Assembly (NCBI GenBank): GCA_947311845.1
Contig: CAMZMU010000107.1
Coordinates: forward strand, 15,505,929-15,569,928
DNA: 64,000 bases
Reading direction: 5' to 3'
Source of the DNA: Poa pratensis
Taxonomy: Eukaryota; Streptophyta; Magnoliopsida; Poales; Poaceae
The translations under genes were made by a program, and so were the position numbers. The stretch's first letter is position 1. Each line of letters opens with the position of its first letter. The notes under the pieces were generated by a model. That model was given only the letters and a program-made list of their open reading frames with translations, had not been told where the DNA came from and did no database searches. Of this stretch, positions 21,859 to 33,008 are shown piece after piece.

Positions 21859-22241
21859 TACTGATCTACTCATGTTTACAGGCTTAACGCAGTAGTGGAT
21901 CTTTCCAGGTGCCAATAGGTCCAATGGCTGCAGTGCTGCTAGCAGTAGACGATATCAGGAAAAGAATTTCATCCATATCTGCTAGCAGACGACCAGGCAT
22001 GTCTGCCACTAAGCAGGAAACTAACAACCTGCAGATTCTGCGAGATAGGCAACAGAACACATCACACAGCACCGGTAGTCAGGGAAAATCATTTGGGAAT
22101 CAAGAAAAGTGAGGAGGAGTAGTGGGCTAGCATGTGATCGGCATCCAATCCAATTATCAGCTCACGAGGAATCGAGTTCAGTTTTAATACGTTTTATCGA
22201 CTCTCCTTTTCTGACGGATCAGATTCAAAGTCGCAAGTTAA

Positions 22242-23350
22242 GAAAGCTCTCATTTTCCCCTCTCGCTCTCCGCTCTCAAGCAGTAGTTGAGAGTCGACTC
22301 CCGCTTTTCGCCGCCGCCCCTCTCCTTCCTTTGCTCCGGTGGGCTCGCTGGCCGGCGTGAAGATGGAGTAGGTGGTCATGCGTCCCCTGTATATAGTAGA
22401 TCTAGGTTTGTAGTTAGGTTGCTTGGGCTCGATGCCAGTTCTTGGCTTTATGCCGTAGTAGCTGAAGGTTGGTCGGTGGATCTTGGCGGCCAGATCCGCC
22501 GTGTCATGAGCTTCTTCCACCTTCCTGCGCTCCGGTGGTGGCAGCCGGTGTCGTCAAGGAGGTTGACGAGCTCATGCATCCTTCCAAATAAGGTACGCGC
22601 CGGGATTTGGGAGTGGAGCTCTTCTAGCCAAGCTCGACTCCGTTCGTTGTTCCTGTTTCTTGCTGTGGAGCTTCCTTGGACGAAGCCGAAGATGGTGGTG
22701 AAGCAGGCACTCAAATCCCTTAATAAGGCCTAATCTGCTTTCTGTTACTGCTACTCTTTCTTTGCTCTGTCTCCTCCGGCTTGTGGCGGAAGCGTGGAGT
22801 TCGACGGCGGAGCTGTTTCTCAGGAGCGGTGGTTGGAAGCTGGTAGCTTGATCTTGTTGCTGGAAGAGGCGATTTCTTCTTCTGCTCACTGTGGTAGTGC
22901 TGAGAGGAAGCAGATCGTCGGATGCGAAGTTGACATCAAGCTGCCATGGAGCAGAGATACCGTGATATGGTGCACAACCTCGGCAGCCTTCTGCAGCTGT
23001 CCGACCATGGAAGCCATCTGGTGGCTACGCTTGCCGATATTTATCGGCGTTTGTTCAACCTCCTTGAGGAGGCCCTTCTCGGAGTTCGCTGCGGCGTTCA
23101 ACGTCGCCTTGGTGTCAAGTGGTCTCGTCCCCGATGCGGAAGATGACGGCCGTGGCTTGAGCCCCTTCTTCAACATCGACGGCGGAGGACCCAATTGCTT
23201 TTTTCCTTTTTCTGTGTTAGGTTATCTCTATAAAAGTTAAGGACCTGATTGTAATTTTTGTTTTTCTTCTGGTCCTTAATGTAAATGTACCCGCCGCTCT
23301 GGAATAGAAGGTATCCAGGCCCTTCTGGGCCGTTCCTTGTTCAAAAAAAA
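22242..23350 (+). mobile_element. Non-autonomous retroposon (about 1.1 kb) with LINE-like 3' tail
   Basis: Flanked by aaagtcgcaagttaa at 22227-22241 and 23351-23365, a target-site duplication with the second copy directly after an 11-A tail. There is no reverse transcriptase. The 3' end carries the short stem GGCCC-TTCT-GGGCC followed by GTTCCTTGTTC and poly-A. The full LINE at 57801-62672 ends similarly: a GGGCTCCCTTCGGGAGGGCCC stem-type sequence, then TATTGTTCTA and poly-A. This suggests copying by LINE machinery in trans. Open frames inside (for example 22794-23240) have no recognised domains. Confidence 0.8.
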
Positions 23351-23365
23351 AAAGTCGCAAGTTAA

Positions 23366-23651
23366 AATTAAGAGCAACTGGGTAGATAACGACAAGTTGG
23401 AGGTGTCGTGATGCAAAAGCCAACGGTAATTAGTGATTACTACTATCAACCAGCAGGGTTCTTGCCTGTTTAATTAGGTATGCGCAGGTGTCATCGCTAG
23501 TGCCAGTAAACAATTCCAGCCTATAGTTTATCCATTGCTTCTGGTAATCTTCTTCTTTCTATTCCAATCGTTGAGGCTTTAGGTGAATGCAACACTAGAA
23601 TTTATCCCGTCACATCAAGCAATAAGAGTATATAAGATCATTAGATATATA
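23366..23651. other. No gene seen
   Basis: Short spacer between a retroposon and a MITE. Nothing recognised. Confidence 0.4.
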
Positions 23652-23812
23652 CTCCCTCCGTGCATGAATATAAGACGTTTTAGCTATACAACATGTTGTC
23701 TACATGCATACTAATATGAGTGTACATACACACTAAAATATGTCTACATACATCTACATATATGTGAATGTGGACAAATGCCAAAACATCTTATATTAAA
23801 AAACGGAGGGAG
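23652..23812. mobile_element. Stowaway MITE, 161 bp
   Basis: CTCCCTCCGTGCATGAATAT after TA at the left and TTAAAAAACGGAGGGAG before TA at the right. Same length and general sequence as the copy at 62946-63106, so both belong to one family. Confidence 0.88.
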
Positions 23813-24177
23813 TATATATATGTTTTCAACAACGAGAATCAAACTGGAGGGCTTGGTAATAGACACCTATGCCATGTATGCACTTGATATTTTTTGCCTC
23901 AAAGATTCTCCAAACTTTTTTTTTGGTCCCCCCATGCTTGATTGAGCAGGCGAAAGCAGTAGCACGGAATCTAGAGCTCCGCTACACGACATGTCGGTGG
24001 TATTTGCCGCATTTTCACCCGGAAATACCATGGAAGATTCGGTCTTCTTGAATAGGAATTTTGTTGTGCAGCATGCAATTATTGCTTTATGATCATGCGT
24101 TTCTAAAAGCTTTCGTTTCTAACAAAGGAGAAATGCACCCCACAGGAACCACTTTGTAGTCTGCCAATTGTCTACTA
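23813..24177. other. No gene seen
   Basis: AT-rich spacer between two MITEs; no repeat ends or coding region recognised. Confidence 0.4.
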
Positions 24178-24322
24178 CTCCCTTCATTTGAGATATTGTA
24201 ATGTGGACTGTATACGGATTAAAACGAGTGAATATACGCTCTAAAACGCGCTTGATGCATACGAATCTGATAAAACTGAGAAAAGCTAGGTAAAAACATC
24301 TTATATTTAGAAACAGAGGGAG
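24178..24322. mobile_element. Stowaway MITE, diverged
   Basis: Left end CTCCCTTCATTTGAGATATT after TA and right end TTTAGAAACAGAGGGAG before TA. The inner ACATCTTATATTTAG motif matches the other copies. Length is 145 bp. Confidence 0.8.
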
Positions 24323-24821
24323 TAGTACCGTTTCTGTCACCGTTATGTCTAGCAGAAAAGAAGAACAAATAATAGAAACAAACAAACATGTATACATGGA
24401 GCTGTTTCTGTTGGTCCATACATCTCCTGGCCAATAACTAATAATTATGATTGTGTTAGTTGCTCAGAATAAATGCCCCCTTCTCAAATAAGCTAATCAT
24501 GCATAACACCCACGTAATGTGGATGTTGATTGGTCCTTATCTGAAAAAAATACATATACTCATGCCTAAGAACAATAGGCATTAATTCGGATGAAGAGAC
24601 GTGTCGCCAATTTTATAGGGAAAAAAACTGCACATTTTCTTTGATAACGACCATTTTGTGCCTCACACTAATAAGTAATCATAAGTTGTAACTACAACTC
24701 TACTTAACACAGTACTATATCAAAATTCTGATAGGAGTTTTACTAAATCCAGAAAGGAATAAAAGGAGAAGAAAGAAAAGCACAGTCTAGTATATAGTAT
24801 TTTTTATGTGGATACATTATA
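24323..24821. other. No gene seen
   Basis: AT-rich DNA with no recognisable coding or repeat structure. Confidence 0.4.
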
Positions 24822-26975
24822 CTAGGTAAATTTGCACGGCGATGTCGCGCGTGTGTGTGTAAAATTCAAATTTGGAAATGCAGGCATTTAAATTTGTTGA
24901 ATATTTGGAAATTAATGAATTTGAAAGAGATTTACGTCTGAAAGGTTGTTTAGAATTTTGAATATTTTTCAAAATGGGAAGTTATTTAGATTCGAGTTGT
25001 TTTTACGTTTGTGAAATGTGTAGGTTTGAAAGGCATCTATAATTATTATTTTTTATGTTTACGGGATATTCAGATTTGAAGGGCATTTGAAATTTGAAAG
25101 TATGTACATTTAAAATTTTCATTGTGAGACATAAATAGTTGGCATTTTTTTTTTACCATTCTGCTACTTTTTTTTTCCCGGTGTGTAAATTTTGTAATTG
25201 CTTTCGAGATGTTTAATACAAATAAGATTAAGCAACCTACATAGAAATCTACATGTATGTTTTTAAAAACTTTTATATCTCTGTAAATGTTGATATATCA
25301 TTTGATTTATTTGTATTTACGGTCTGGAAGTTATGAATTTAACAAATATTAGTTTTTTTAATGAAATCCTGACTTTTGGGACCCACATGTCAGGAGTTAA
25401 ATAATTTACAAAAGAAAAAATTCGAAAAGGAATAAAAATATGACTGGTAGGGCCCTTACTGATGTGTGGTAAAATTGAATCTTGGAAATGTTCATGTTGG
25501 GAAATTATGTACGCTTGGGAATTGTTGGAATGCAAATAAAAGTTACGGTTTAAGGAATTGTTTGTACTTCGAAATTTTGTATTTTTTGTGGTAGTTGTGA
25601 TATTTTTTCTCTCTTTCTGAGGCATACACCGCAAACGTGTAGTAAATTTTTAATTTTTGGAATGTATGCATTCAGAAATGTTTTTGAGTTTTGTCTCAAA
25701 TATTTATTTTGGTTCAACAATTAGGAGTGATACATTATATGAGTATTCAAAAATGTTTTGAAGTTGAAGTTGCATTTCCTCCAAATATTTATTTATGGAA
25801 GAATTTTTTTTAAGTTTAAGCAAGTATGGTTTTATTTTGCTATAATTTTCCTATTTATTACTATAGTCAAAGTAATTATGTTATAGTTATGTATAAATAT
25901 TAATTAATTTATAAATTAGTTTAAATTTGGAAATGTACGTAATTTTAAAAAAATTAGGTTCGAAAATTATTGAATTTCAAAAAAAAAATTGTTTAAAAAG
26001 TGTTCAATTTTTCCAAAAAATGTTCACATTGGGTTTTTTTTTAAAAGGAATGAATTATTTCCACTTTACAAAATAAACGTGTTTGAAAGTTGTTTTATTT
26101 TAAAAAATATTCAAATTTAAAATTTGATTGAATGACACAAATAGTATTTTTTTATGGTTATTTGTGATATGTATATATATATATATATTTCTCCGCTGGA
26201 TAGTTTTGAAATTATTGGGTGTGTTATATTATTCAGTTTCTGAAATTCAAATAAATTAGGGGGCCCACCCGTCATAGTTTTTTTTACCCGACAATTGGGT
26301 CCCACGCTGACGTCCCAGTGACGTCAGCAATGGCGTGGTTCAGCCGCGGCGGCGTGGAGCACGGCGGCGGCGCGATACGGCGAGTTAGGATGTGCGAATG
26401 GGCTCGCCGGAAGCGCTTCGACGCGAGGCACACGGGAGTGGCGGCGCCGCCTCTCCTGGGTCGACGTAGCTTCGCCGGCGGGTTTCGAACGCGGCGGCAG
26501 ATGCCGACGACGGCGAGGTCGATTCCAGCGACCTAACGGCGTTTCGGCAGGCGGCGTTCAGAGAGGAGAAAGAAGAAGAGGCGGCGAAGCCTGTGCCGTC
26601 GTTCGATTTGATCGGATAACAGCAGAACGGCGTGGCACCGCGTCGGCGGCGCCGGCGAACTCGGCCGTCGCGCGAGAAAGAGGAAGGGAAGAGGGGATCT
26701 GCGGGTAGTTTTACGAAGGAGTCCCTGTGTTGTTCAGAATTACGTTTTCGTCCTTCTGTTCGATAAAGTGTGGAGTGCGGGGCAGCGGTGCGATTTTCGA
26801 GGGTTTTTTTGGAAAAACGTCACGGGCTTGTCGTGCGTACCGTTGGATCCGCGACGGACGGACTGGATCTCCCGCGGCACTGTTACACTGTAGCGGGGCA
26901 CAGTAAAATAGTGCCGCGGAAGCGCCGGCTCGCTCTCAGCGCGAGAATTCTCTTGTCCTTTATATATAGATAGAT
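24822..26975. repeat. Unclassified composite repeat: AT-rich body with a GC-rich end
   Basis: A compositional unit starts near ACTAGGTAAATTTGCACGGC and ends near TCCTTTATATATAGATAG, as seen at the borders of many grass repeats. Bases 24840-26300 are very AT-rich with recurring AAATTTGGAAATG-like strings. Bases 26310-26760 switch abruptly to GC-rich. A hairpin with a 10-base stem (CCGCGGCACT at about 26872 against AGTGCCGCGG at about 26911) sits near the right end. No protein was recognised; superfamily is unknown. Confidence 0.35.
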
Positions 26976-27656
26976 GTGGATGTACAAAAACGGTTGATCA
27001 AGCTACTCGCTCTGGCAAAAAAAGTTGATGCTCTAGATATGGCTTAAGTCAACTTTAAAAACTTTGACCACCAATATTTATTATATTTACATTGGGAACT
27101 TGAAAATCACATGCATATACCTAGAATTGCTTCCGTAATATTATAATTTTGTTGGTCATTGTACACAAAGTGCAAAAAAAATTGGGGTCTGAATTACTTA
27201 TGCTAGTATTGTGAAGAGTGTACCGATGTATAAACTATCACTTTATCATGTACCGAAGAGAGTACTAACTCAATCCTGGCTTGGAAATGGGACTTTGCAA
27301 TAGTTTGGAGCACCATTTCCATAAAACTTTTGTCTAACCTTAGGTGAATTGATTCTTAGCCACATATTGGCTTCTCTAAGAGAATCTGTCCACGATGACA
27401 ATTTTGGGTCCACGTGGCCCGTCGTAGTGTCAGGTGTGTAGTAGATGTTTCGGCGCCACCACAACCAGGGACAGAGCGAGGGGCACGACGGGGCCATGGC
27501 TCCCCGCATGGTGGAAAAAGTTTCTAAAACCCCTTTCTTAATTTGTGATTTTGAACGTTAAACTTATCTTGATTGGTCCCCCTTGTATTGTATGTGCAAT
27601 TGGTCCGCCTATTATATTCCTGGCTTTGTCCCAACTTACATGCAACTTATTTGTTA
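26976..27656. other. No gene; weak MITE fragment
   Basis: 27008-27075 has AAAAAGTTGATGCTC and AGTCAACTTTAAAAACTTTG, recalling the interior of Stowaway elements, but no ends are present. Nothing else was recognised. Confidence 0.35.
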
Positions 27657-27736
27657 CTACCTATGTCCCATATTATAAAACGTCTTGACAAGCTGTTTTT
27701 CCTTGTCAAAACGTTTTATAATAAGGGACAAAGGAG
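27657..27736. mobile_element. Short Stowaway MITE with long arms
   Basis: CTACCTATGTCCCATATTAT after TA. ATAATAAGGGACAAAGGAG before TA. The AAACGT-CTTGACAAG arm pairs with CTTGTCAAAACGTTT, so almost the entire 80-bp element folds into one hairpin. Confidence 0.8.
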
Positions 27737-27988
27737 TACATAAGGAATCTTATCCAATGTGTGCCTAGAATCAAACACTCATATAACTTGGTCAAACTTG
27801 AAATTTTAATGGCGGTGATGTCAAACACATTGGTGTTATGGTGTAGACCAGCATAGGAAGGGAAAGTGATAAATATTGTTGTTTCCTAGACTTAGTCAAA
27901 CCACCAAGATAGAAAGCATCGTTGCATGATTGTTTCCTCCAAAGGCATACAATTTTTCTTCCGTCAGTCACTACTCACTATGCATCTA
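27737..27988. other. No gene seen
   Basis: Spacer between two MITEs, nothing recognised. Confidence 0.4.
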
Positions 27989-28097
27989 CTGTCTCCGTCT
28001 GCGAATAAGTGGTTTATTTTTCTATAAATTGGTTAAAATTTAAAATGTTTAACTCAGAATAAAACCCAGAAGTATACTTATTGGCGAATGGAGAGAG
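27989..28097. mobile_element. Stowaway-type MITE
   Basis: CTGTCTCCGTCTGCGAATAA after TA and TTGGCGAATGGAGAGAG before TA. GAATAAGTGGTTTATTTTTC pairs roughly with the right arm. Length is 109 bp. Confidence 0.65.
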
Positions 28098-28660
28098 TAC
28101 ATAATTGACCCATTTTGGTAAATCTTTTGATTTTCTGCTCAATCGAGCTATTTCCGAGAAATCTTGCAAAATCCCGCGAAATTCGTACACTGCAATCAGA
28201 AAAGATCTTTTTTTAGTTTCGAGTATTGAGAACAAGCAAGAGCGCACCCCTGGGCGCCCTCTCGCGCTATCCACGTGGCGCTCAGGGGGTGGTTTTTCTT
28301 TGTTTCGTTTGCGCTTGCGCTGGGTCGATTTTTGTCTCGTTGCGCTGCCTCGATTTGGCGGGTTGTGCTGGTGAGAGGCGAGGGAGAAAGGAAGGATTGG
28401 CCAGCGCGCTTTCGTTTCCTCCCACCGCACGGCAACCCCAGATGCCATCGCCCTGTTCCTCTCCCGATCCCCATTACTCCCCAGCCTCGAGCCCCGCACG
28501 CATCCTCCAAGTCGCCGCCGCCGCCGCCGCCGCCTTTTGTATTCTCATCGCCCCCAACCTCGTCGGCCCAATCTCCTGTCGTCGTCGGGTGGCCGGCGGT
28601 GCGGCTGCAGATCTAGCATCCGCAGCATGAAGGACAAGGCAACGGCGGCGTCCGGCGGCC

Positions 28661-28774
28661 ATGGAGGATCTGGGCATCGAGGCGAAGGTGGCGGTGGTGC
28701 ACGAGGTGGCGAAGCTGCTCCCGCTCCTGGACATCCTCGCCTCCATCAAGTCCGACTACGTCGCGCGGCAGCAG
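28661..28774 (+). pseudogene. First-exon fragment of an exocyst SEC6-like gene
   Basis: The 38-codon frame begins MEDLGIEAKVAVVHEVAKLL and ends IKSDYVARQQ just before a GTGCCC splice donor. This is the conserved N-terminus of plant SEC6, a tethering subunit of the exocyst. In SEC6 the next residues begin ANDAQLS; no such exon was found in the following kilobases and no other part of SEC6 is in the window. A GC-rich promoter-like stretch (28300-28660) precedes it. It is therefore a gene fragment, although a transcript from it is possible. Confidence 0.6.
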
Positions 28775-29371
28775 GTGCCCTTTCTCCTCCTCCCCCTCTC
28801 CTCTCTCGTTGTCGTGGCGCCGGCGGCTCTGCTGCTGCTCTCTCTCTCTCTTCTCCTCCTCCCTCACGACCTCTTCCACCTCGTTAGGAGAGGGAGTGCG
28901 GGCTGCAGCTACTTCTTAGCCTAGGAGGGCTGTTCCGATAGGGGGGACGAGGAGCACGGACAGATGAGCCGACGAGGACGTTCAGCCCCACCGTCTGCAT
29001 CGCCGGCGACCGGCGTTGCCACCGTCCGTGTCTCTGGCGCCGCCACCGTCCGTGTCCAGTACTGCGGTCATCGTCCTCGCGTGAGGCAGCACGAACACTC
29101 GATTGAGAATCCCATCTACCAAGTTTCCCACCGGTTTCTTGATGGGGCTAGAAGACGAGGACATGGGAGGATAACGAGGAAGAAGGCTGGTGAGAGGGCG
29201 GCTCAGTCTGGCCCGTGGCAATGGTGCACCCATCTTCTCACCCCACAAGCTAATTTGCAGAGGAGATAGATTCTTTTTTGGTTGCGCATCTGATTTTACT
29301 CATTGTTTTCTTGATTCAGATGGATTATTCTAGAGCAAAAAGATGAAGTTCTACAGAAGATTACGCACACA
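28775..29371. other. Downstream of the SEC6 fragment, no recognised exon
   Basis: GC-rich DNA with a 101-codon open frame (28964-29269) that is not recognised. It may be intron or unrelated flank up to the Helitron start. Confidence 0.35.
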
Positions 29372-32300
29372 TCTACTATTAAAGCATGTAACGGTTGTAC
29401 CTTTTTAGAAATTGAACCATACTGCAAGTTGGGGATCTTTGCTTTTACCGAGGATATTCGAGATTTGTTGTATACAATATCAGGTAAACATTTACAAGGA
29501 ATTATTTCATATATTCAGTTACCTGAGATTACTTGCAGTATATTCTTATTGATTGTTTCAGTCTGTTTTTGTTTCTTTCCTAGATTTATTAACAAGGTGT
29601 CATGTTATTTCTGAGCAATATGGGCGTATGTGGCCATGTGGGTCTTACTGTTGAAATAGATGGGTACATCAGTTCGCTTGAAGAAGCAGTTCAGCGGTTT
29701 ACATCTATGGAAGTCATGGGTGGAGATAATAGATACCGATGCAGAAGGTTTGGTTACTTCGTTGATCTTTAGCTTTCTGTACTTGTTCATTCTGTGCCAT
29801 TTTTGTGTTCATTGCATTGCTCATATTTGATTAGCACATCAGAGTCCTTGATCTATCACTGAAATTCACCAAGCTTGACTCTTCAGCTATAGTACTGTCA
29901 TGCAATTTTCAAAGGGATTATAGGCCTCTGAACTTCCTAGGTCGCCTAAACATGCTGGGAATTAAAAAATTAATGGGTTTTAGTGTTGATTGAGTAAGCC
30001 TTAGAAGTTGATATCCACTACTAATCAGATCCCCCCCTTTGTATATGTGTACAGTCTGGCAAGTTTGGGAAGATAAGCAAAGCGATTATATTCCCATAAA
30101 CCCTGAAATTATCTTATTACATGAGCACAAGTGATAAAAATTCTCCTGCCTATATGGAGTGATTGTCCATCAAGATGTTATGACTTATATGAATGCTGCC
30201 TTTTCTGGTCATTACGTATGTTATGTCAATGACAATCATGATAAGTGGTACAAGACAGATGACGGTCAGGTATACTTACCTTATAGAAAGCGTGGCTATG
30301 GGCTATGCCTGCACATTTGTTAAAGAAATGCTCAACATATCAAAACCAAAGTATTTTTGGTAAACATGTTTCCATGTTAGGTAGTTTCATTGGAACTGAA
30401 AAGTTAAGTTCATTATAGTAGATGTTGCAAATACCATCTGTATGATGTAAGCCTGCAGGGTGTGTTCTTTGGTCGATTAGCTTTGCCAACTGTTGGTGAT
30501 TGTAGCTCATTCTTTCACTCCTCTCACTATTTGTTGGCCTTGCGTGAGATTTTTTATTGCTCGTTAGCTTTTACAAATGATAGTGATTGTAGATGGCAGA
30601 GTAAAGGTTATTTTGCTGTTAACATGCTCTGTCTTAGTTTGACAGAATCACGGTCACTAGAGGGTCCCCGCAATATCTGTGGTGGCCATATGCATTGCCT
30701 CCGGTGGGAGTTCAGGGCTTCTTGTTAATGCAGTACGTCAGGAAATCAAGGTATCACTCTTGCTCCTTGGTTTATCATACGATTGATCACCTTTGTGATT
30801 ATCGGTGTGATGTGTATTGTCTCAAGGCTGTAGAACTGGGGTTCAGTTGCTGGGCTTTAACCATGCATAGTTAGGTAACGAGATCTCTGTAACTAAGAGT
30901 TGCATTTTGGACAGAGTGTACTGGCTTATTTGGATAGACTATATTTTCTCATCTGGGGAATTTAACACATGAAAGCGATTTAAATGAAAGAACTTTTTTG
31001 TATCCTTGTTGATTTTCAGTTGACCTGTGAATACTTCTTCCTGTCAATTTGGTATGTAGTGCCGTACTGCATATTTAATTTTTATTTAAGAACATATTTT
31101 CATGATTTAGTAGAATGCAAACTCAACATTTATGCTACAGAATGGTCCCCAAATATATAATCCTTGATTTTTCGTAAGATGTAACAAAGAGCATTTGTGT
31201 TCCCAGTATGGAGTTTTTTGTGGGCTCCATTTCAAGATTGGGTGCATGTGATTCTGCTTTGTTCCTTATCATTGTTCTATGCCCCACTGATCACATCTTC
31301 TCTCGTGCCTAATGCTACCTTGATTTTCCGTGTGGTTTCAGCTTTGTTTATCATTACTAGAGACCATAAAAACAGAAAAGAAGCTAAAACCTGATTAGTT
31401 TTCTTATGTTATGTCTAGAGTTTATTTCTATTGCAATGTTACTTGCAAAACATAATCGTTGTTCCCAGATCTTCATTACTTTGTTTTTTCGTATATTTTT
31501 GGTCATGTTGTAAGAAACTATATACTTGGTATCCTGCTTTCTCTTGTCTGAAAGTATCTTTCTCATGCTTTGCTACCTGGATTGTGTGCTAAAGAAGCTA
31601 CTTCCATCAAGGAAATCATTGATGTTTGGCGAAAGAAACAAGATAAGCTATAAAATGGTTTTGCCATATTATGTATTTCTTTCATATCGTCATGCTTTAT
31701 GCATTTGGATCTTCGGTAAGAATCTCCATGTCTCACTATTTTTCCGGACTATAATCTATAGTTGTAAAACATATTTCAAGCTTCAAAGTTCATTTTGTAC
31801 GTATCTTTCAAGTGCCATTGCATGAGATTAGCTAGATGAATTGAACTTGGTTACTACCCTTCTTTCATTCTTTTATGTTTATTATTCTGACTTTGACTAA
31901 CTTGCTATTGGTTACATGTATAATGTATTAAGCACAAGCTATGAAGGTGCTTGGGAACATAGCTATCTTTTCGGTGGCTCTGTAATCAGTTGCAGCAGGT
32001 AAAACAAAATTTAATCTGTATTAATATTTATCTTGAATAGATAACAATGCAGATTTTTGCAACTGCAATCTTTGGTTTTAGCTTATATATATGTAATTTG
32101 ACTATGAACTTCACATTTTCTGTATGCAGTTGTAGTATTTCTTATGTGCATTTGTAGAAGTAATGAAAGAAGCATCTCAGTTCTAAATGTAACTACACTG
32201 ATGTCTCGAGGCTTATGTGATTTCTGAATGTTGCTGCCTTGCTGGTACAGAGGGAACCTCTCACTTGTTACTAGATACCTTCACTCAAGTATGGATTGCT

Positions 32301-32758
32301 TCAAAATAGCACGGTGAGGAAGAAAGGAGCTGAGCGCGCTCTAGCTGAATGATTGAAACTAAGCATTCTATCTGCTTGTGCATGTGGTGTTCCCCTGCGG
32401 TTTTCCTGTTTGGGGCTACAATTAGTTTGGTCGCATGGTCTGGCAGCTTTGGTGTATGGTTAATGTTACTATCTGGTCTAAGACATTGTGATTTTTTCGA
32501 GCACCGCCTCGGATGATCCCTGCATTGCATTGTACCTCTTTTTAACTAAAGATGTGGCAGCTATAATCAATCAATAAAGACAATGTTTGCTGTCAGAATC
32601 AATCTTGTTTAATCGTTATTTGTAGTCCTGTATAAATGGCATCGTGTATGGCAAGAATTGGACTGTAAATGACAGGTCAGACAGCGTGCAAAAAAATAAC
32701 GTGATTGGGCCGCTCATGGCCGGTGAGGAGGCGCCCCGAGGGGCGCCCCAGCCTCTAG
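29372..32758 (+). mobile_element. Probable Helitron with captured gene pieces
   Basis: The left end reads A|TCTACTATTAAAG at 29371-29384, a good match to grass Helitron 5' ends. The right end has a hairpin, GGCGCCCC-GA-GGGGCGCC (32730-32747), 7 bases, then CTAG at 32755-32758, followed by T. Helitrons insert between A and T, carry no inverted repeats and end in a hairpin plus CTRR, so all features fit. The 3.4 kb body has no RepHel helicase, so it is non-autonomous. It includes UBP exons at 29637-30269; the remainder to 32650 looks like intron and 3' UTR sequence of captured genes but was not identified. Confidence 0.6.
29637..30269 (+). pseudogene. Captured ubiquitin-specific protease (UBP) exons
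   Basis: Exon piece one (about 29637-29747) encodes LTVEIDGYISSLEEAVQRFT and DNRYRCRR, ending at a possible splice site. Piece two (30055-30269, after ACAG, before GTATAC) encodes SGKFGKISKAIIFP, a stop, then after a frame change LYGVIVHQDVM and AFSGHYVCYVNDNHDKWYKT. These are the C-terminal catalytic blocks of plant UBPs of the UBP15-19 class, including the histidine of GHYVCY. The TAA after IIFP and the frame break show that it is a pseudogene. The middle exons normally lying between the two pieces are missing. Confidence 0.75.
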
Positions 32759-33008
32759 TCAGTTAAAATACCGAAGGCCACTACCGCGGGGTCTCTTGTC
32801 TTCACCTTCCCACCTCGCCGAGTCGCCGTCCCCTCGCTTTCAACCCCCATACGAAACCAAGAATTCTTCGTCAGAATCCGACGCCGAGCCGATTTCTTTG
32901 GATTCCGTGCGACCCTGTCTGTGCCATGGACTTCTGATCCGGGGTTCCTTGGATCTTGGGAGGATTGGAAGGTGCGGGCCTGAGTGGGCGGTGTGAACCG
33001 GCCGGGAG

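Noticed and set aside
24840..26200. Recurring AT-rich strings considered as a CRISPR-like or satellite array
   Set aside because: No constant repeat length or spacer structure, and the genome is a plant nuclear genome.
28226..28887. Pro/Ala/Arg-rich frames around the SEC6 exon
   Set aside because: Compositional; only the 38-codon frame at 28661 matches a known protein.
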